Origin: Bradyrhizobium hipponense
GTDB taxonomy: Bacteria; Pseudomonadota; Alphaproteobacteria; Rhizobiales; Xanthobacteraceae
Direction of reading: 5' to 3'
DNA length: 64,000 bases
Assembly: GCF_008123965.1 (NCBI RefSeq)
Contig: NZ_VSTH01000023.1
Location: 62,001-126,000 of the forward strand
The position numbers and the translations under genes are program-made. The notes under the pieces are model-generated. The model did not search any database, was not told where the DNA came from, and worked only from the letters and a program-made list of their open reading frames with translations. Each line of letters starts with the position of its first letter. Positions within the stretch are counted from its first letter, which is position 1. Positions 8,829 to 16,895 of this stretch are shown one piece after another.

Positions 8829-8845
8829 AATTGGTCTTACCAATT
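8829..8845. promoter_or_regulatory. Probable operator of the divergent GntR/FadR-type regulator
   Basis: Perfect dyad AATTGGT-ctt-ACCAATT in the 146-base gap between the gntR start (8764) and the uxuB start (8911). The core TGGTnnnACCA fits the FadR-subfamily consensus TNGTnnnACNA exactly. Its position would control both the leftward regulator-transporter series and rightward uxuB. Confidence 0.75.
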
Positions 8846-8910
8846 GACCGGAGCATTGACCGAGGACGGGCGGCATGTCAAGCAGCGGCAAAGCAAGGGG
8901 AGAGACGACC

Positions 8911-10395
8911 ATGCGCCTTAATTCAATGCGCCTTGGCCGCGCCAATCTCGACCGGCTGCCGCCGGCCATCCGCCGCCCGGCCTATGACCGTTCGCGCGTC
9001 ACGCCCGGCATCGTCCATCTCGGCCTCGGCGCCTTCCATCGCGCCCATCAGGCCGTCGTCATCGACGATTGTCTTGCCGCCGGCGCCGCCGGCTGGGGCG
9101 TCGTCGGCGCCAGCCTGCGCAGTCCGGATACGCGCGACGCGCTCGCGCCGCAGGACCATCTCTACACGCTCGCGGTTCGCGCCGCCGAAGGCACCGAGCA
9201 CCGCGTGATCGGCGCGCTGCTTGGCAGCCTCGTTGCGCGCGAGAACCCGGCGCGGCTGGTCGACACGATGGCCGATCCGGCCATCCGCATCGTCTCCCTC
9301 ACCGTCACCGAGAAAGGCTATTGCCACACGCCGCAGGCCGGCGATCTCGACGAGCGGCATCCGGACGTCGTGCACGATCTGAACAATTTCGACGCGCCGC
9401 GCTCGGCGCCCGGATTCATCGTTTCCGCCCTTGCACGCCGGCGGGCGCAAGGCGTTGCGCCCTTCACCGTGCTGTGCTGCGACAACCTCGCCGCCAATGG
9501 CCACACGGTGCAGCGGATCGTGACGCAGTTCGCGGCGCTGCGGTCGAAGGAGCTCGGCAAGTGGATCGCAGATATGGCCGCCTTTCCCTCGACCATGGTC
9601 GACCGCATCGTGCCGGAGACAACCGATGCCGATCGGAACACGGTTTCCGCTGCGCTCGGCTTGCGCGACGCATGGCCGGTCATGACCGAGCCGTTCACGC
9701 AATGGGTGGTCGAGGACCGCTTCGCTGCGGGCAGACCTGATTTCGCCGCCGCCCGCGTCGAGCTCGTCACCGACGTCAAGCCGTTCGAATTGATGAAGCT
9801 GCGACTGCTCAACGCCAGTCATTCGGCGCTCGCCTATCTCGGCTATCTCGCCGGCTACGAGACTATCGCCGACACTATGACCGATCCGCACTTCGCGCGG
9901 CTTGCTGCCCAAATGATGGAAGAGGCCGCGGTGACCCTGACGATGCCATCAGGCACTGATCTTGGTGCCTACCGCGTCTCGCTACTCAAGCGCTTTGCCA
10001 ATCCGGCGCTGCATCACCGGACCTGGCAGATCGCGATGGACGGCTCGCAAAAGCTGCCGCAGCGCTTGCTTGGCGCGATGCAGGACCGCCTCGCCAGGAA
10101 CCTGCCGATCGAGACCCATGCGCTCGCAGTGGCCGGCTGGATGCGCTACGTCACCGCGATCGACGAGCAGGGTCGCGCGATCGACGTGCGCGATCCGCTA
10201 GCCGGCGAATTCGCGGCACTGGCGCGCGAGGCCGGTCCCGTCGCCGAGCGGCTTGCGCCTGCACTGCTCGGCGTCGAAAAATTGTTCGGGCCGCTCGGAG
10301 CCGAGCCACGACTGCGCACGGCGGTCACCACGGCGCTCGGCCGTCTCTATGCGGACGGCGCACGGCGGGCGGTCGAGACGCACGTTTCGCACTGA
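8911..10395 (+). CDS. uxuB: Fructuronate reductase / mannitol dehydrogenase family
   Basis: 494 residues. The N-terminal NAD-binding region GIVHLGLGAFHRAHQAV and the C-terminal domain with KLRLLNASHSALAYLGYLAG, including the catalytic Lys, are those of polyol-specific long-chain dehydrogenases. UxuB reduces D-fructuronate to D-mannonate, the substrate of the nearby UxuA, so pairing supports this over mannitol dehydrogenase. The ATG at 8911 follows AAGGGGAGAG; an ATG at 8875 in the same frame lacks a comparable site. Divergent from gntR, with the operator in between. Confidence 0.88.
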   Translation: MRLNSMRLGRANLDRLPPAIRRPAYDRSRVTPGIVHLGLGAFHRAHQAVVIDDCLAAGAAGWGVVGASLRSPDTRDALAPQDHLYTLAVRAAEGTEHRVIGALLGSLVARENPARLVDTMADPAIRIVSLTVTEKGYCHTPQAGDLDERHPDVVHDLNNFDAPRSAPGFIVSALARRRAQGVAPFTVLCCDNLAANGHTVQRIVTQFAALRSKELGKWIADMAAFPSTMVDRIVPETTDADRNTVSAALGLRDAWPVMTEPFTQWVVEDRFAAGRPDFAAARVELVTDVKPFELMKLRLLNASHSALAYLGYLAGYETIADTMTDPHFARLAAQMMEEAAVTLTMPSGTDLGAYRVSLLKRFANPALHHRTWQIAMDGSQKLPQRLLGAMQDRLARNLPIETHALAVAGWMRYVTAIDEQGRAIDVRDPLAGEFAALAREAGPVAERLAPALLGVEKLFGPLGAEPRLRTAVTTALGRLYADGARRAVETHVSH

Positions 10396-10483
10396 CGGCA
10401 GCCCCAATCTCGATGCTGCACTGCGGCTAAAATCAACGGAAGTCGCGCTTGATTTTTCCGCGTCCTTGCCTCACCCGGGAGGC

Positions 10484-10891
10484 ATGACGAAGGACAACAA
10501 GGTCATTGCCGCCAACGCGGCCTTTTACGCTGCCTTTTCGACAGGCGACTTTGCCGGCATGGAACGGATGTGGGCGGACGACGACGCCATTTCCTGCATC
10601 CATCCCGGTTGGCCGGCCATTGTCGGGCGGGCCACCGTGATCGGGAGCTGGCGCGACATCCTGCAAAGCCCGGAGCGGCCGCAGATCGTCTGCGCCGAGC
10701 CGCAGGCTATCGTCGATGGCGACAGCGCGCGCGTGCTCTGCATCGAGATCGTCGACGGCACAGCGCTTGCCGCCGCCAACCATTTCAAGCGCGTCGGCGA
10801 CGACTGGCGCCTGGTGCACCATCAGTCGAGCCCGATCGCCCAGATTGTCGAGCAGGCTGAGGAAGATAGCCCGTCTCGCCGCGTCCACTGA
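10484..10891 (+). CDS. SnoaL/NTF2-like domain protein
   Basis: 135 residues of a cone-shaped NTF2-like fold: helical start (AANAAFYAAFSTGDFAGMERMW), then a strand-rich half ending WRLVHHQSSPI, a common signature of SnoaL-like ketosteroid-isomerase-fold proteins. No catalytic activity can be assigned. The GGGAGG just before the ATG at 10484 supports the start. It lies 88 bases after uxuB in the same direction and may be read with it. It is convergent with the HAD phosphatase gene. Confidence 0.8.
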   Translation: MTKDNKVIAANAAFYAAFSTGDFAGMERMWADDDAISCIHPGWPAIVGRATVIGSWRDILQSPERPQIVCAEPQAIVDGDSARVLCIEIVDGTALAAANHFKRVGDDWRLVHHQSSPIAQIVEQAEEDSPSRRVH

Positions 10892-10958
10892 CGCGGCACG
10901 TCACGCCGGCGTGATCTACTGTGCATGGGGTTGTTTTTCACTTTTTTGTTCTGTGGTC

Positions 10959-11684
10959 TCATCCGAGGCCCGCAAGTTCCGACAGATCCTCCAGCACGAA
11001 CCGCGCATCGGTGAAATCATCGTCCCGGAAGAACATGCTGTGGGTGATCACGACCGGGATGTTGGCACGCGAGGCCGCGAGCAGGCCATTGGCGGAGTCT
11101 TCGATCGCGACGCAGTTGGCGGCTTCCAGCTTCAGCCGCCCCAGGATTTCGAGATAGACGTCCGGCGCAGGCTTCTTGTGCCGAACATCGTCGCCGGCGA
11201 CGATGGCCTCGAAGTCCGCGGCCCAGCGCTTCCCCAGCGCCCGCGACAGCAGGGCATCGATATTGCCGCGCGAGGTGGTCGTCGCGATCGCGAGCCGCTG
11301 GCCGCGCGACCTCGCCGCCGCCAGCAGTTCCGCCACGCCCGGCCGCAACGGGCAACAGCCGGTCTCGACCAGTTCGGCGTAATGCGCGGTCTTGATGCGG
11401 TGAAGCTCTGCGATATCCACGTCCGATAATGGCGGAGCGGCCCGCCGCCTCGCGTGGTAGGCGCGGATGCGTTCCTTGCCGCCCGTTATCCTCAGCAGAT
11501 CCTTGTAGACGGCACGATCCCAGTGCCAGGCGAGGCCGTGGCGCAGGAAGGCTTCATTGAAGGCCTGCCGGTGCAGTTCCTCGGTTTCGGCCAGCGTTCC
11601 GTCGACATCGAAGATCAGCGCGCTGGCACGCCGGATCAGCTCCGCGGCGTCGCATAGCGCTGCGGCGGGTGCTTCTGCCTGCAT
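10959..11684 (-). CDS. HAD-superfamily phosphatase, CbbY-like
   Basis: 241 residues with all HAD subfamily IA motifs: DVDGT with nucleophile D26, TTTSRGN (motif II), HKKPAPDVY (motif III Lys) and IEDSANG (motif IV). The cap begins LAETEELHRQAFNEAF, which is the pattern seen in CbbY, a sugar-1,5-bisphosphate phosphatase linked to Rubisco inhibitor removal in autotrophic bacteria. Other phosphosugar substrates remain possible and no cbb genes are near. The ATG at 11684 has GGAGGGAGGC seven bases upstream and is preferred to a more distal in-frame start at 11726. Confidence 0.85.
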   Translation of the reverse strand: MQAEAPAAALCDAAELIRRASALIFDVDGTLAETEELHRQAFNEAFLRHGLAWHWDRAVYKDLLRITGGKERIRAYHARRRAAPPLSDVDIAELHRIKTAHYAELVETGCCPLRPGVAELLAAARSRGQRLAIATTTSRGNIDALLSRALGKRWAADFEAIVAGDDVRHKKPAPDVYLEILGRLKLEAANCVAIEDSANGLLAASRANIPVVITHSMFFRDDDFTDARFVLEDLSELAGLG

Positions 11685-11841
11685 GACCGACGCCTCCCTC
11701 CAGACGCTCCAGTGACAAGCGAGCATTGCTCGCGGTGGCGGACGCGTAAAATTGCAATATCTTTTGCCGGACCCAAAAATCTCTTATGAGCAGGGATGCG
11801 CGCTGTGGCGCGAGAGGAATTCCGACCAGCACGGCAGACGC

Positions 11842-12684
11842 ATGCGGCTCTTCATCCTCGGCCTGGGCTATAGCGCAGGGCATTTCGTCCGCAGATTCGG
11901 CGGCAGCTTCGCGCACGTCGCCGGCACGGTGCGCGATCCCGCGAAGCGGCAAGGCCTGGCCGGCATCGAGGCGCATCCGTTTTCCATGAGCGGTCCGGAT
12001 CGCGAGACGGTCGAGCGGATGCGCGAGGCCGACGTCCTTCTCGTGTCGATCCCGCCCAGTAGCGCGGGCGACCCGGCGATCGCGGCGTTCGCGGACGTGC
12101 TGGCATCGGCCCGATGCCGGAAGATCATCTACCTGTCTACACTGGGCGTGTATGGCGACCACGGCGGCGCATGGGTCGACGAGAGTACGCCCCCGCGGGC
12201 CACCCTCGAGCGGACGCGCATGCGGCTTGCGGCGGAGCAGGCCTGGATGGAGACGGGGCGCGCCGGTGTCGCGATCCTGCGGCTTGCGGGCATCTACGGT
12301 CCTGGCCGCAACGCGCTGGCGACGCTGCGGGCTGGAACGGCCCGGCGCATCATTAAGCCGGGACAGGTCTTCAACCGCATCCATGTCGAGGACATCGCAA
12401 GCGCGATCATGGCTGCGATACGTCATGAGGGCGGCGGCACGTGGAATGTTTGCGACGACGAGCCCGCGCCGCCGCAGGACGTGATTGCCTATGCGGCGAA
12501 GCTGATGGGCATTGCGCCCCCGGCTGAAGAGGCATTCGAGACGGCCGAGATGTCGGCAATGGCCCGCAGCTTCTACGCTGGCAACGCGCGTGTCTCAAAC
12601 GCGAAATTGAAGCGCGAACTTGGCGTGACGTTGGCCTACCCGACCTATCGGCAGGGCCTTGATGCGCTGTGGCGCGCTGAATGA
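11842..12684 (+). CDS. NAD(P)-binding epimerase-like protein, YeeZ family
   Basis: 280 residues. The Rossmann motif is at the extreme N-terminus (LFILGLGYSAGHFVRRF). STLGVYGDHGG matches the Ser/Tyr region of extended SDR proteins, although the YxxxK motif is degenerate, as in YeeZ-type proteins of unknown function. GRNALATLRAG and IHVEDIASAI are epimerase-like. Start at ATG 11842 places the glycine motif within the first ten residues, as usual. Divergent from the HAD gene; followed by a hairpin. Confidence 0.8.
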   Translation: MRLFILGLGYSAGHFVRRFGGSFAHVAGTVRDPAKRQGLAGIEAHPFSMSGPDRETVERMREADVLLVSIPPSSAGDPAIAAFADVLASARCRKIIYLSTLGVYGDHGGAWVDESTPPRATLERTRMRLAAEQAWMETGRAGVAILRLAGIYGPGRNALATLRAGTARRIIKPGQVFNRIHVEDIASAIMAAIRHEGGGTWNVCDDEPAPPQDVIAYAAKLMGIAPPAEEAFETAEMSAMARSFYAGNARVSNAKLKRELGVTLAYPTYRQGLDALWRAE

Positions 12685-12687
12685 ATT

Positions 12688-12716
12688 AGAGGGGTGGTCG
12701 GTCAGGCCGCCCCTCT
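12688..12716 (+). terminator. Hairpin after the YeeZ-like gene
   Basis: AGAGGGG-t-GG pairs with CC-g-CCCCTCT around a ten-base loop, four bases after the stop codon. There is no U-tract, so rho-independence is uncertain. Confidence 0.5.
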
Positions 12717-12728
12717 CGAAACGCAGCG

Positions 12729-12809
12729 TCAGCTCAGAACGCCATATTTCTTGAGCCAGGCCTGCGCCCGTTTCCAGGCACCTTCCGCAGCATCCTTGCG
12801 GTAGCTGCC
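12729..12809 (-). pseudogene. Remnant of a dienelactone hydrolase C-terminus
   Basis: The last 26 codons of this stretch read GSYRKDAAEGAWKRAQAWLK then KYGVLS and a stop. This looks like the C-terminal helix of dienelactone hydrolase-family proteins (Y..AAe.AW.R...wl). The frame is open only to an ATG at 12852, far short of a 230-residue enzyme, and no rest of the gene is found upstream. It is best read as a decayed fragment; a real 40-residue peptide is less likely. Confidence 0.35.
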
Positions 12810-12816
12810 GCGCGCC

Positions 12817-13182
12817 GGATTTAACCGCGTAGCTGCGCTGCGTCGCAACATCCGTTAACCGAAAAAGGCGGTTCTTCCCCACCTGCCGACGCCGTTCGGA
12901 GCTGCAGACACCCCGTCAGCGCGCGCATTTCCAAACCTTCCGCCGCACCAAAGGGGCGTCGCAATGACCGCAACGACACATCATGTTGCACGGGCATCGC
13001 ATATCAGCGGAATCTCGTGCGCGAACCTCGGTCATTTGAGTGAAATTTTCAGAAGAGTTGAGCCGCGCGATTTACTCGAACTTTCTTTGTGACGCTCTAG
13101 TTCCACGTCCGAAAGTTCCATCTTCCCAGATTGCGCTACCAAAAGCTCAATTGAATAAAGCTTTATCCGACGTGGAATTGAA
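12817..13182. other. Gap upstream of the first marR gene
   Basis: About 370 bases with no supportable gene and lower GC than its surroundings, especially 13020-13180. It contains a widely spaced inverted repeat, TTCCACGTC at 13101-13109 and GACGTGGAA at 13169-13177, the second copy ending five bases before the marR ATG. This is a candidate operator pair for the regulator itself. Confidence 0.4.
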
Positions 13183-13761
13183 ATGAATTTGGCTCGCGAA
13201 TCGATTGAATTATTGGAGCAGGTTGCGCGGATCCTGTGGTTCGAAGGTACCAAGCACGGCTTGCGCGATCGCGAATGGATGGCGCTCCGCTTCCTGTCCC
13301 GCGCCAACCGGTTTTCCAGGACGCCGTCGGCGCTGGCGAGCTACGTCGGCACCACGCGCGGCACCGCCTCGTTCATCATCGGTGAACTCGAACGGCTGGG
13401 ATATCTGGAGCGGACTCGGTCGGCCAAGGACAAGCGTTCGGTGATGCTGAGTGTCACGCAGCAGGGTAAGAAGTTCTTGGTGCGTGACCCCGTCAACGTT
13501 CTCGTCGAGGCGATCGGCGTCCTCGACAATGACGCCAAGGTCCGCTTCCGCGACGGGCTCCGGCACGTGCTGGACCAATCGGACGCGGCCGAACAGCGGC
13601 ATCATACCGACGTTTGCAAGCGCTGCATCTTCCTCCGCGAGGACCGCACCACCACCGACAGCAAGACGGCGGCCGAATACACCTGCCGCCTGTTTCGCGC
13701 TCCGATCGCGGAGGCCGAGGTCCAGCTGCTGTGCACCAGCTTCGCGCATCACCGCCAATAG
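13183..13761 (+). CDS. MarR-family winged-helix regulator with C-terminal four-cysteine motif (paralogue 1)
   Basis: 192 residues. The winged helix occupies about 28-100; residues LASYVGTTRGTASFIIGELE form the recognition helix and KDKRSVMLSVT the wing. The C-terminal third is unlike ordinary MarR proteins: C145-x2-C148, then C168 in YTCRLF and C184 in LLCTSF. That could bind zinc or an Fe-S cluster or act as a thiol switch. A paralogue with the same residues in the same order lies at 51269-51904, on the other side of the flagellar genes. Convergent with a membrane coiled-coil gene. Target genes are not known. Confidence 0.85.
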   Translation: MNLARESIELLEQVARILWFEGTKHGLRDREWMALRFLSRANRFSRTPSALASYVGTTRGTASFIIGELERLGYLERTRSAKDKRSVMLSVTQQGKKFLVRDPVNVLVEAIGVLDNDAKVRFRDGLRHVLDQSDAAEQRHHTDVCKRCIFLREDRTTTDSKTAAEYTCRLFRAPIAEAEVQLLCTSFAHHRQ

Positions 13762-13774
13762 AGAAGTGCGCGGA

Positions 13775-14725
13775 CTACGGCGTTGCCTTGCGTGGCGAAT
13801 AGACTACGCCGCCGCTGGTCTCCACGACGAGGCGGCCGTTCTCGTTTCTGATCTCCTCGATGCGGCCAAGGCCTGACACCTGTTGTCCCAGCACCGCCTC
13901 GATCACACCGTTCGGACTTTGCAGGATGGCAATCCCCTCATAGGCCTGACGGACCGACCAGCCCTTGACCGCCTTGCGCGGTACCGACGTGCGCTCGGAT
14001 GGAGACACCGAGCCCGTGATCTCGGGCGCTGCGACCGAGGCCATCATCGGCATGGTCTGCGACGACGGCTGAGGCTGCGAGGCGACAGGCGCCGGAGCCT
14101 GGATCTGCGCCTGGGCGAGCCTGTCGAGCTTCACCGTCGAGGACGAACTCACGCGCTCGATACGATCCAGGTTCTCGGCAAAGCGGCCGAAACGATCGCT
14201 GGTCGCCTTGCTCGAGAAATCGACCGCGGTACGCAGGCCGTCCAGGTTTTCGGACACGCCCGACACCTGCTTGCGCAGCTGCGCGACCGTCTCGCGCAGG
14301 TTCCTGATCTCCGTATTGGCGGAGGCGCTGGTCTGGCTCGGCTGCGTGGTGAGATAGGCGATCACGCCGGTGCAGGCACAGACCACAAGCACCGCGGCGA
14401 CCGCCAATGTTGCGAGCGGCACGACCCATGTCGGACGCGGCGGCGGCGGCTTGGCTACGAGCACGGCCGGGCGGATGACAGCCGGCGCAGGCTTCGGTAT
14501 TGCCATCTTGTCGAGGCGCGCCTTGGCGCGAATGCGCTTGAGCCCCTCAAGGGCTTCCTTGGCGAGAGTTTCGTCGCTCGACGACGCCGACGCAGGTCTC
14601 GCGCTTGTAGCGGGCTTTGTCGCACGCATCGCATTGTCCTTTGCGGCGCCCGCCTGCGGAGCCGGCTTCGTCGCCGCAGGCACATCCGCGGTCTCGTGGG
14701 GACGAGCTTTGCCATCGGACAACAT
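13775..14725 (-). CDS. Single-pass membrane protein with coiled coil, unknown function
   Basis: 316 residues. A charged, Ala/Pro-rich cytoplasmic region (1-98) precedes one transmembrane helix at about 100-125 (TWVVPLATLAVAAVLVVCAC). A heptad-rich coiled coil follows at about 135-205 (LRETVAQLRKQVSGVSENLD), then a Pro/Gln linker and a small C-terminal domain ending in short strands (GRIEEIRNENGRLVVETSGG). The layout resembles an envelope-spanning scaffold. It lies between the first marR gene and divergent lafR, so a link to motility is possible, but nothing in the sequence proves it. Confidence 0.75.
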   Translation of the reverse strand: MLSDGKARPHETADVPAATKPAPQAGAAKDNAMRATKPATSARPASASSSDETLAKEALEGLKRIRAKARLDKMAIPKPAPAVIRPAVLVAKPPPPRPTWVVPLATLAVAAVLVVCACTGVIAYLTTQPSQTSASANTEIRNLRETVAQLRKQVSGVSENLDGLRTAVDFSSKATSDRFGRFAENLDRIERVSSSSTVKLDRLAQAQIQAPAPVASQPQPSSQTMPMMASVAAPEITGSVSPSERTSVPRKAVKGWSVRQAYEGIAILQSPNGVIEAVLGQQVSGLGRIEEIRNENGRLVVETSGGVVYSPRKATP

Positions 14726-14744
14726 GTGAAAAATGCTCCGTTCG

Positions 14745-14760
14745 GTTCGATCTGTCGAAC
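14745..14760. promoter_or_regulatory. Dyad upstream of the membrane coiled-coil gene
   Basis: GTTCGA-tctg-TCGAAC lies 20 bases before the ATG at 14725, in the usual place for an operator or a short leader hairpin. The binding protein is unknown. Confidence 0.3.
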
Positions 14761-15540
14761 GACGCTAGTTGTCGAAGCTTGCCTGAAACGTGCGCGTCGA
14801 AAAGTTCTCGTCACGCGCAACGCGACGTCGAATGAGTCAGACGCGTCATGCATGCGGCGAGAGTGCGACTCGAAAGACACACACTCGCCAAGATTTCGCC
14901 AAGCTGGAGTCGCCCCGCCATACATGAGTCGAATTGTCGCACAGCATGGCGCGCTCGCGAGGGTCAATCGGAAGTTGAAAACCCCTCAATGCACCTGACT
15001 CGCGCCACCACCCAAAATGACTGCAATTCTACGGGTGTACGGAACCATATAACCGTTACGGTGCAAAACTAGTTCGAATTTTGAATCAACTGATGCGATC
15101 GAACATATCAAGAAACAACTCGAAACAAACCAACAGCATCAAGCACACGTAGCAACCGCTTTCTTCCGCGTGCTTGATCGGAAATCGGCAATTGTTACGG
15201 TCCTACACAAGTGATTCTCGCCAGATGGCGAGGAGATCGACACAGTTCAGTGGTGTTCGGACGCGATGAGCAACTTGGCGCAACTGTTCTAGGTCGCTGT
15301 CACAATCCGCCCCGCGAGGTGATCCGTAGACACCTGCCGGGCCTCACGTCGTAGCGTTCAGTATCGAGTCGAAGTAACGGGCCTGCACATGCAGGCACTG
15401 GATGCGTAGGGCTGCCCGCGGATATGAAACCATAATAACGGTTCGCGGGAAGGAAATATCGTCAAACAGCATAGTTGCCGAGCCGGGCATCACACTAACC
15501 CATCCGGCCGCAACAAGTGCGAAACAGGGGCGAAAGACTG
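14761..15540. other. Long upstream region of the flagellar regulator lafR
   Basis: 780 bases with no convincing gene and lower GC between 14990 and 15200. It holds a nearly perfect long-loop inverted repeat: ATCAAGCAC (15138-15146) pairs with GTGCTTGAT (15170-15178). It also has a short dyad ACCGT-t-ACGGT (15052-15062) and a related-looking accataataacggtt at about 15430. Such a long leader before a master regulator gene suggests heavy transcriptional control or a structured 5' untranslated region. Confidence 0.45.
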
Positions 15541-16311
15541 ATGTATATAATCGTTGATGATCGCGAGAGCGTCGCGAACAGCTACGTCGGAGGGCTCGAT
15601 CGCGAAGGTGTATCGTCGATCGGCTTTTCCTCCGGAGAGTTCTGGGACTGGCTGCAATCCGCCAATGAATCGGATCTGGCAGCGGTCGACGCCTTCCTCC
15701 TCGGGGATTGCGATACCCGCGGAAGCCTGCCGCGGGCGATGCGCAAGCGCTCCTCGGCTCCCATCATCGCCATGAGCGGCCAGAAAATGCTCAAGAACAC
15801 GCTTGAGCTTTTCGAATCGGGCGTGGACGACGTGGTTTACGTGCCGATCCATCTTCGCGAGATCCTGGCCCGAACGGCTGCGATCGCACGACGCAGGGTC
15901 GGCGACCTGCCAAGGCCCTGCGAAACCAGAATCCAAGTCTTCTTCAACGGACGCGACCCCGAGATCGGCGGCCGCGCCCTCACCTTGCCCCGCCGCGAAC
16001 TGCGCATTCTCGAATACATGGTCGGCAACCACGGAAAGTGGATCACCAAGACGCAGATCTTCAACGCGGTCTACGGCATCTTCGAGGCGACCTTCGACGA
16101 GAGCGTGATCGAGAGCCATGTGAGCAAGCTGCGCAAGAAGCTTCGTGACCGCCTCGGCTTCGACGCCATCGTGGCGCGGCGCTACGTCGGCTACCGCCTC
16201 AACATCCCCGCCGGCGAGGCCATCGACGAGTCGATGCAGGATCTCGGCGAGGTCGGCATCCTCCTGAACAGGGCACATGCCGCCCCGGCGGCGTACCCGG
16301 CAGGAAACTGA
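15541..16311 (+). CDS. lafR: Flagellar master transcriptional regulator, FtcR/Rem type, OmpR family
   Basis: 256 residues: receiver-like N-terminal domain (1-120) and OmpR-type winged helix (about 130-222) with TLPRRELRILEYMVG, VIESHVSKLRKKLRD and RYVGYRL. Start MYIIVDDRESV resembles FtcR of Brucella and Rem of Sinorhizobium, which switch on flagellar genes; the Bradyrhizobium lateral-flagellum counterpart is LafR. The receiver looks inactive as a phosphoacceptor: the usual Asp after strand 3 is G55 (next residue D56), and the conserved Lys is replaced by V101 (VVYVPI). Divergent from the coiled-coil gene and convergent with the leftward flagellar genes, with a terminator between. Confidence 0.88.
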   Translation: MYIIVDDRESVANSYVGGLDREGVSSIGFSSGEFWDWLQSANESDLAAVDAFLLGDCDTRGSLPRAMRKRSSAPIIAMSGQKMLKNTLELFESGVDDVVYVPIHLREILARTAAIARRRVGDLPRPCETRIQVFFNGRDPEIGGRALTLPRRELRILEYMVGNHGKWITKTQIFNAVYGIFEATFDESVIESHVSKLRKKLRDRLGFDAIVARRYVGYRLNIPAGEAIDESMQDLGEVGILLNRAHAAPAAYPAGN

Positions 16312-16337
16312 CGCGACACGACATCGATACCAAACGA

Positions 16338-16374
16338 CACCGGCCTCTGCGGACATATCCCGCAGAGGCCGGTG
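16338..16374. terminator. Strong terminator between lafR and the convergent flagellar operon
   Basis: CACCGGCCTCTGCGG pairs perfectly over 15 bp with CCGCAGAGGCCGGTG around a seven-base loop, followed on the plus strand by CATTTT. It is suited to end lafR and could also act on leftward transcripts. Confidence 0.85.
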
Positions 16375-16436
16375 CATTTTCAGCGGCGGACAGACGGCAG
16401 AGCGCCCGGCCGGCTTCGCGGCGCAGGTCGGTTGCG

Positions 16437-16895
16437 CTACGGCTTCTGCTGGAATTCGTCCTTCGAGACGTAGTTGAAGTCCTCGACCAGGACGTCCTGG
16501 ACGACGTCGGCCTGCATCCGCTGGTTGACGTGCTGCTTGATGGCGGTCGTGAGGACGGAGAGGTCATAGCGGGCGAGCTTCCTGAAATCGAGGCGCTCGT
16601 CCGCATAGATCCTACGGAAGGCTTCATCCACGACGAACGGCTCGGGCGGAACGGTGAGCTGGTGCATGGTCCGCGCCTCCACCGTGTAGACGAAGCGCGC
16701 GACGATGTAGCCCTGCACGTTTCCGTTCTCGACCATGGGCACGCTCAGCGCCCGCGTCTTCTGGTATTGCAGCCCGTCGAGATATTCGTCCTTCGCCGGC
16801 AGCAGGCTGCCGTTTTCCTTCCAATAGGCCACGGCATAGCTCGTGCCCGCGGTGAGGATGCATACCCACAGTCCGGCCAGCACCAGTCTGATCAT
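16437..16895 (-). CDS. Exported or membrane-anchored flagellar-cluster protein, unknown function
   Basis: 152 residues with an N-terminal hydrophobic segment (LVLAGLWVCILTAGTSYAVA), so it is exported or membrane-anchored with the rest in the periplasm. The remainder shows no recognised catalytic motif. The pattern of a short TM segment followed by a domain of about 100 residues vaguely recalls FliL, but fliL is present elsewhere in this cluster. It is the last gene of the leftward flagellar series and overlaps the preceding flgN-like gene by four bases, so it is translated with it. Confidence 0.7.
   Translation of the reverse strand: MIRLVLAGLWVCILTAGTSYAVAYWKENGSLLPAKDEYLDGLQYQKTRALSVPMVENGNVQGYIVARFVYTVEARTMHQLTVPPEPFVVDEAFRRIYADERLDFRKLARYDLSVLTTAIKQHVNQRMQADVVQDVLVEDFNYVSKDEFQQKP

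Noticed and set aside
10901..10945. Palindrome TCACGCCGGCGTGA with a following T-rich stretch as terminator
   Set aside because: The palindrome has no loop and the T-rich stretch lies about 17 bases away; too weak to call.
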